DNA of 14,774 bases, from contig WREE01000036.1 in NCBI GenBank assembly GCA_009779515.1, positions 1 through 14,774 on the forward strand, read 5' to 3'. The notes below the pieces were generated by a model. The model did no database searches, had not been told where the DNA came from, and saw only the letters and a list, made by a program, of their open reading frames with translations. Positions 14,264 through 14,774 of the stretch are shown here, in pieces; position 1 is the first letter of the stretch; each line of letters opens with the position of its first letter. The stretch is from Symbiobacteriaceae bacterium. GTDB taxonomy: Bacteria > Bacillota > JAAYKD01 > WRDA01. The translations under genes and the position numbers were made by a program.

Positions 14264-14515
14264 CTAGACGCGAGGCTGAGCTTCGTTGACTACCAACTGA
14301 CGACCGTTGTAGTCGCTGCCATGCAGCTGACCAACCAACAGTTCGATATCGGTATCTTCCGGAACTTCCACGAAGCCAAAGCCCCGGGAACGCCCGGTCT
14401 CCCTGTCTTGTATGATGCGTGCGCTGAGCACAGTTGCATAAGATGCGAAGAGCTGGGTTAGATCGGCTTCCGTGGTAGACCAAGGCAGGTTACCCACATA
14501 GAGTGTTCTGTTCAT
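14264..14515 (-). CDS. Small RNA-binding protein with one RRM domain
   Basis: The 83 residues are a single RNA recognition motif with almost nothing added. RNP2 is LYVGNL (5-10) and RNP1 is RGFGFVEV (44-51); the RNA-stacking aromatics Tyr6, Phe46 and Phe48 are present. Such stand-alone RRM proteins occur in cyanobacteria and scattered other bacteria, and are thought to act as RNA chaperones, some induced by cold. There is no glycine-rich tail. GAGG lies 7 bases before the ATG. The gene sits between obg and the LCP gene, a place usually held by other genes in Firmicutes, and is followed by its own hairpin. The domain is certain; the RNA targets are unknown. Confidence 0.95.
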   Translation of the reverse strand: MNRTLYVGNLPWSTTEADLTQLFASYATVLSARIIQDRETGRSRGFGFVEVPEDTDIELLVGQLHGSDYNGRQLVVNEAQPRV

Positions 14516-14536
14516 TTTTTCACCTCATTTTTAGTC

Positions 14537-14555
14537 TCTCGTGCCTTTCACGAGA
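14537..14555 (-). promoter_or_regulatory. Hairpin in the leader of the RRM gene
   Basis: TCTCGTG (14537-14543) pairs perfectly with CACGAGA (14549-14555) around a five-base loop. It ends 10 bases upstream of the GAGG ribosome binding site on the minus strand. It is not followed by a T-tract. It may stabilise or regulate the RRM messenger; that is inference. An A/T-rich TATAAA-like stretch further upstream could be a -10 box, without a good -35. Confidence 0.4.
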
Positions 14556-14678
14556 TGGATTGGAAAAGGATAATTTATAACAAAGCGGGTGGTAGGGCGG
14601 CAGTTTACTCTTATTGCTCAAAGCTAACGATACTGCTCAGGACTTTATTCCGCTTTTGCTATTGGGGAGAGCATAACT

Positions 14679-14774
14679 TTAAGGTTCATCGTGATCGGCG
14701 AAGATAAACTCCATGTGAGCTATGCGTACGGTGTCGCCTACAGCGACCCCTGCCTGGCGCAAAAGGTCATCGAC
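14679..14774 (-). CDS. obg: GTPase Obg, C-terminal end only
   Basis: The window edge cuts this gene; only the last 31 codons and the stop are present. The visible peptide reads LLRQAGVAVGDTVRIAHMEF at its core, which matches the end of the Obg C-terminal (OCT) domain (typically L..AGV..GDTVRIGD.EF). Obg is an essential GTPase in 50S ribosomal subunit assembly and stress responses. It is too short for a start or any catalytic motif to be judged. It lies 163 bases upstream of the RRM gene on the same strand, with no clear terminator between them. Confidence 0.85.
   Translation of the reverse strand, partial: VDDLLRQAGVAVGDTVRIAHMEFIFADHDEP

Noticed and set aside
14085..14483. N-terminal extension of the LCP open frame, 133 residues
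   Set aside because: It runs antisense-like through the RRM gene in another frame, and contains the promoter and ribosome binding site of the natural start at 14084.

Overview
The window looks like a chromosomal segment of a Gram-positive, Clostridia-like member of the Bacillota. Nearly every gene has a strong AGGAGG-type ribosome binding site. The right end carries the Firmicute arrangement obg, LCP (LytR-CpsA-Psr) cell-wall gene, rsfS. The LCP gene has a textbook vegetative promoter (TTGCCA, 17 bases, TACAAT). Base composition is balanced. Genus cannot be read from the sequence.

Layout, left to right. Bases 1-192 hold no gene but a run of palindromes. Next, on the minus strand, is a fusion protein: an L-2-amino-thiazoline-4-carboxylate (ATC) hydrolase-like domain followed by a nitroreductase domain. 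Bases 1591-2102 hold an almost perfect ~184-bp tandem duplication full of small hairpins. A plus-strand cysteine-containing hypothetical protein follows. It converges on a minus-strand pair in which a metallo-beta-lactamase (MBL) fold protein precedes ahcY (S-adenosylhomocysteinase), separated by a long-stem terminator-like hairpin. Upstream of the MBL gene is a strongly structured stretch whose last hairpin resembles an IS200/IS605 right end. A plus-strand run follows: an NAD(P)-dependent epimerase-like protein (GTG start), a UvrA-like ABC ATPase whose start touches or overlaps the epimerase stop, and a small glyoxalase II-like hydrolase. A secreted stalk-domain protein (minus) and lysA (plus) are divergent around a 10-bp inverted repeat. 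lysA then converges on rsfS, the last gene of the minus-strand run obg (C-terminal end only), RRM (RNA recognition motif) protein, LCP protein, rsfS.

The genes are mostly housekeeping: ribosome assembly (obg, rsfS), wall polymer attachment (LCP), lysine/diaminopimelate synthesis (lysA) and the activated-methyl cycle (ahcY). The accessory interest lies in the two-domain fusion, the UvrA paralogue coupled to an epimerase-like gene, and the intergenic DNA, which carries at least two dispersed hairpin-bearing repeat families plus the structured leader before the MBL-ahcY pair. I found no CRISPR array, tRNA, rRNA, intact transposase or phage gene.
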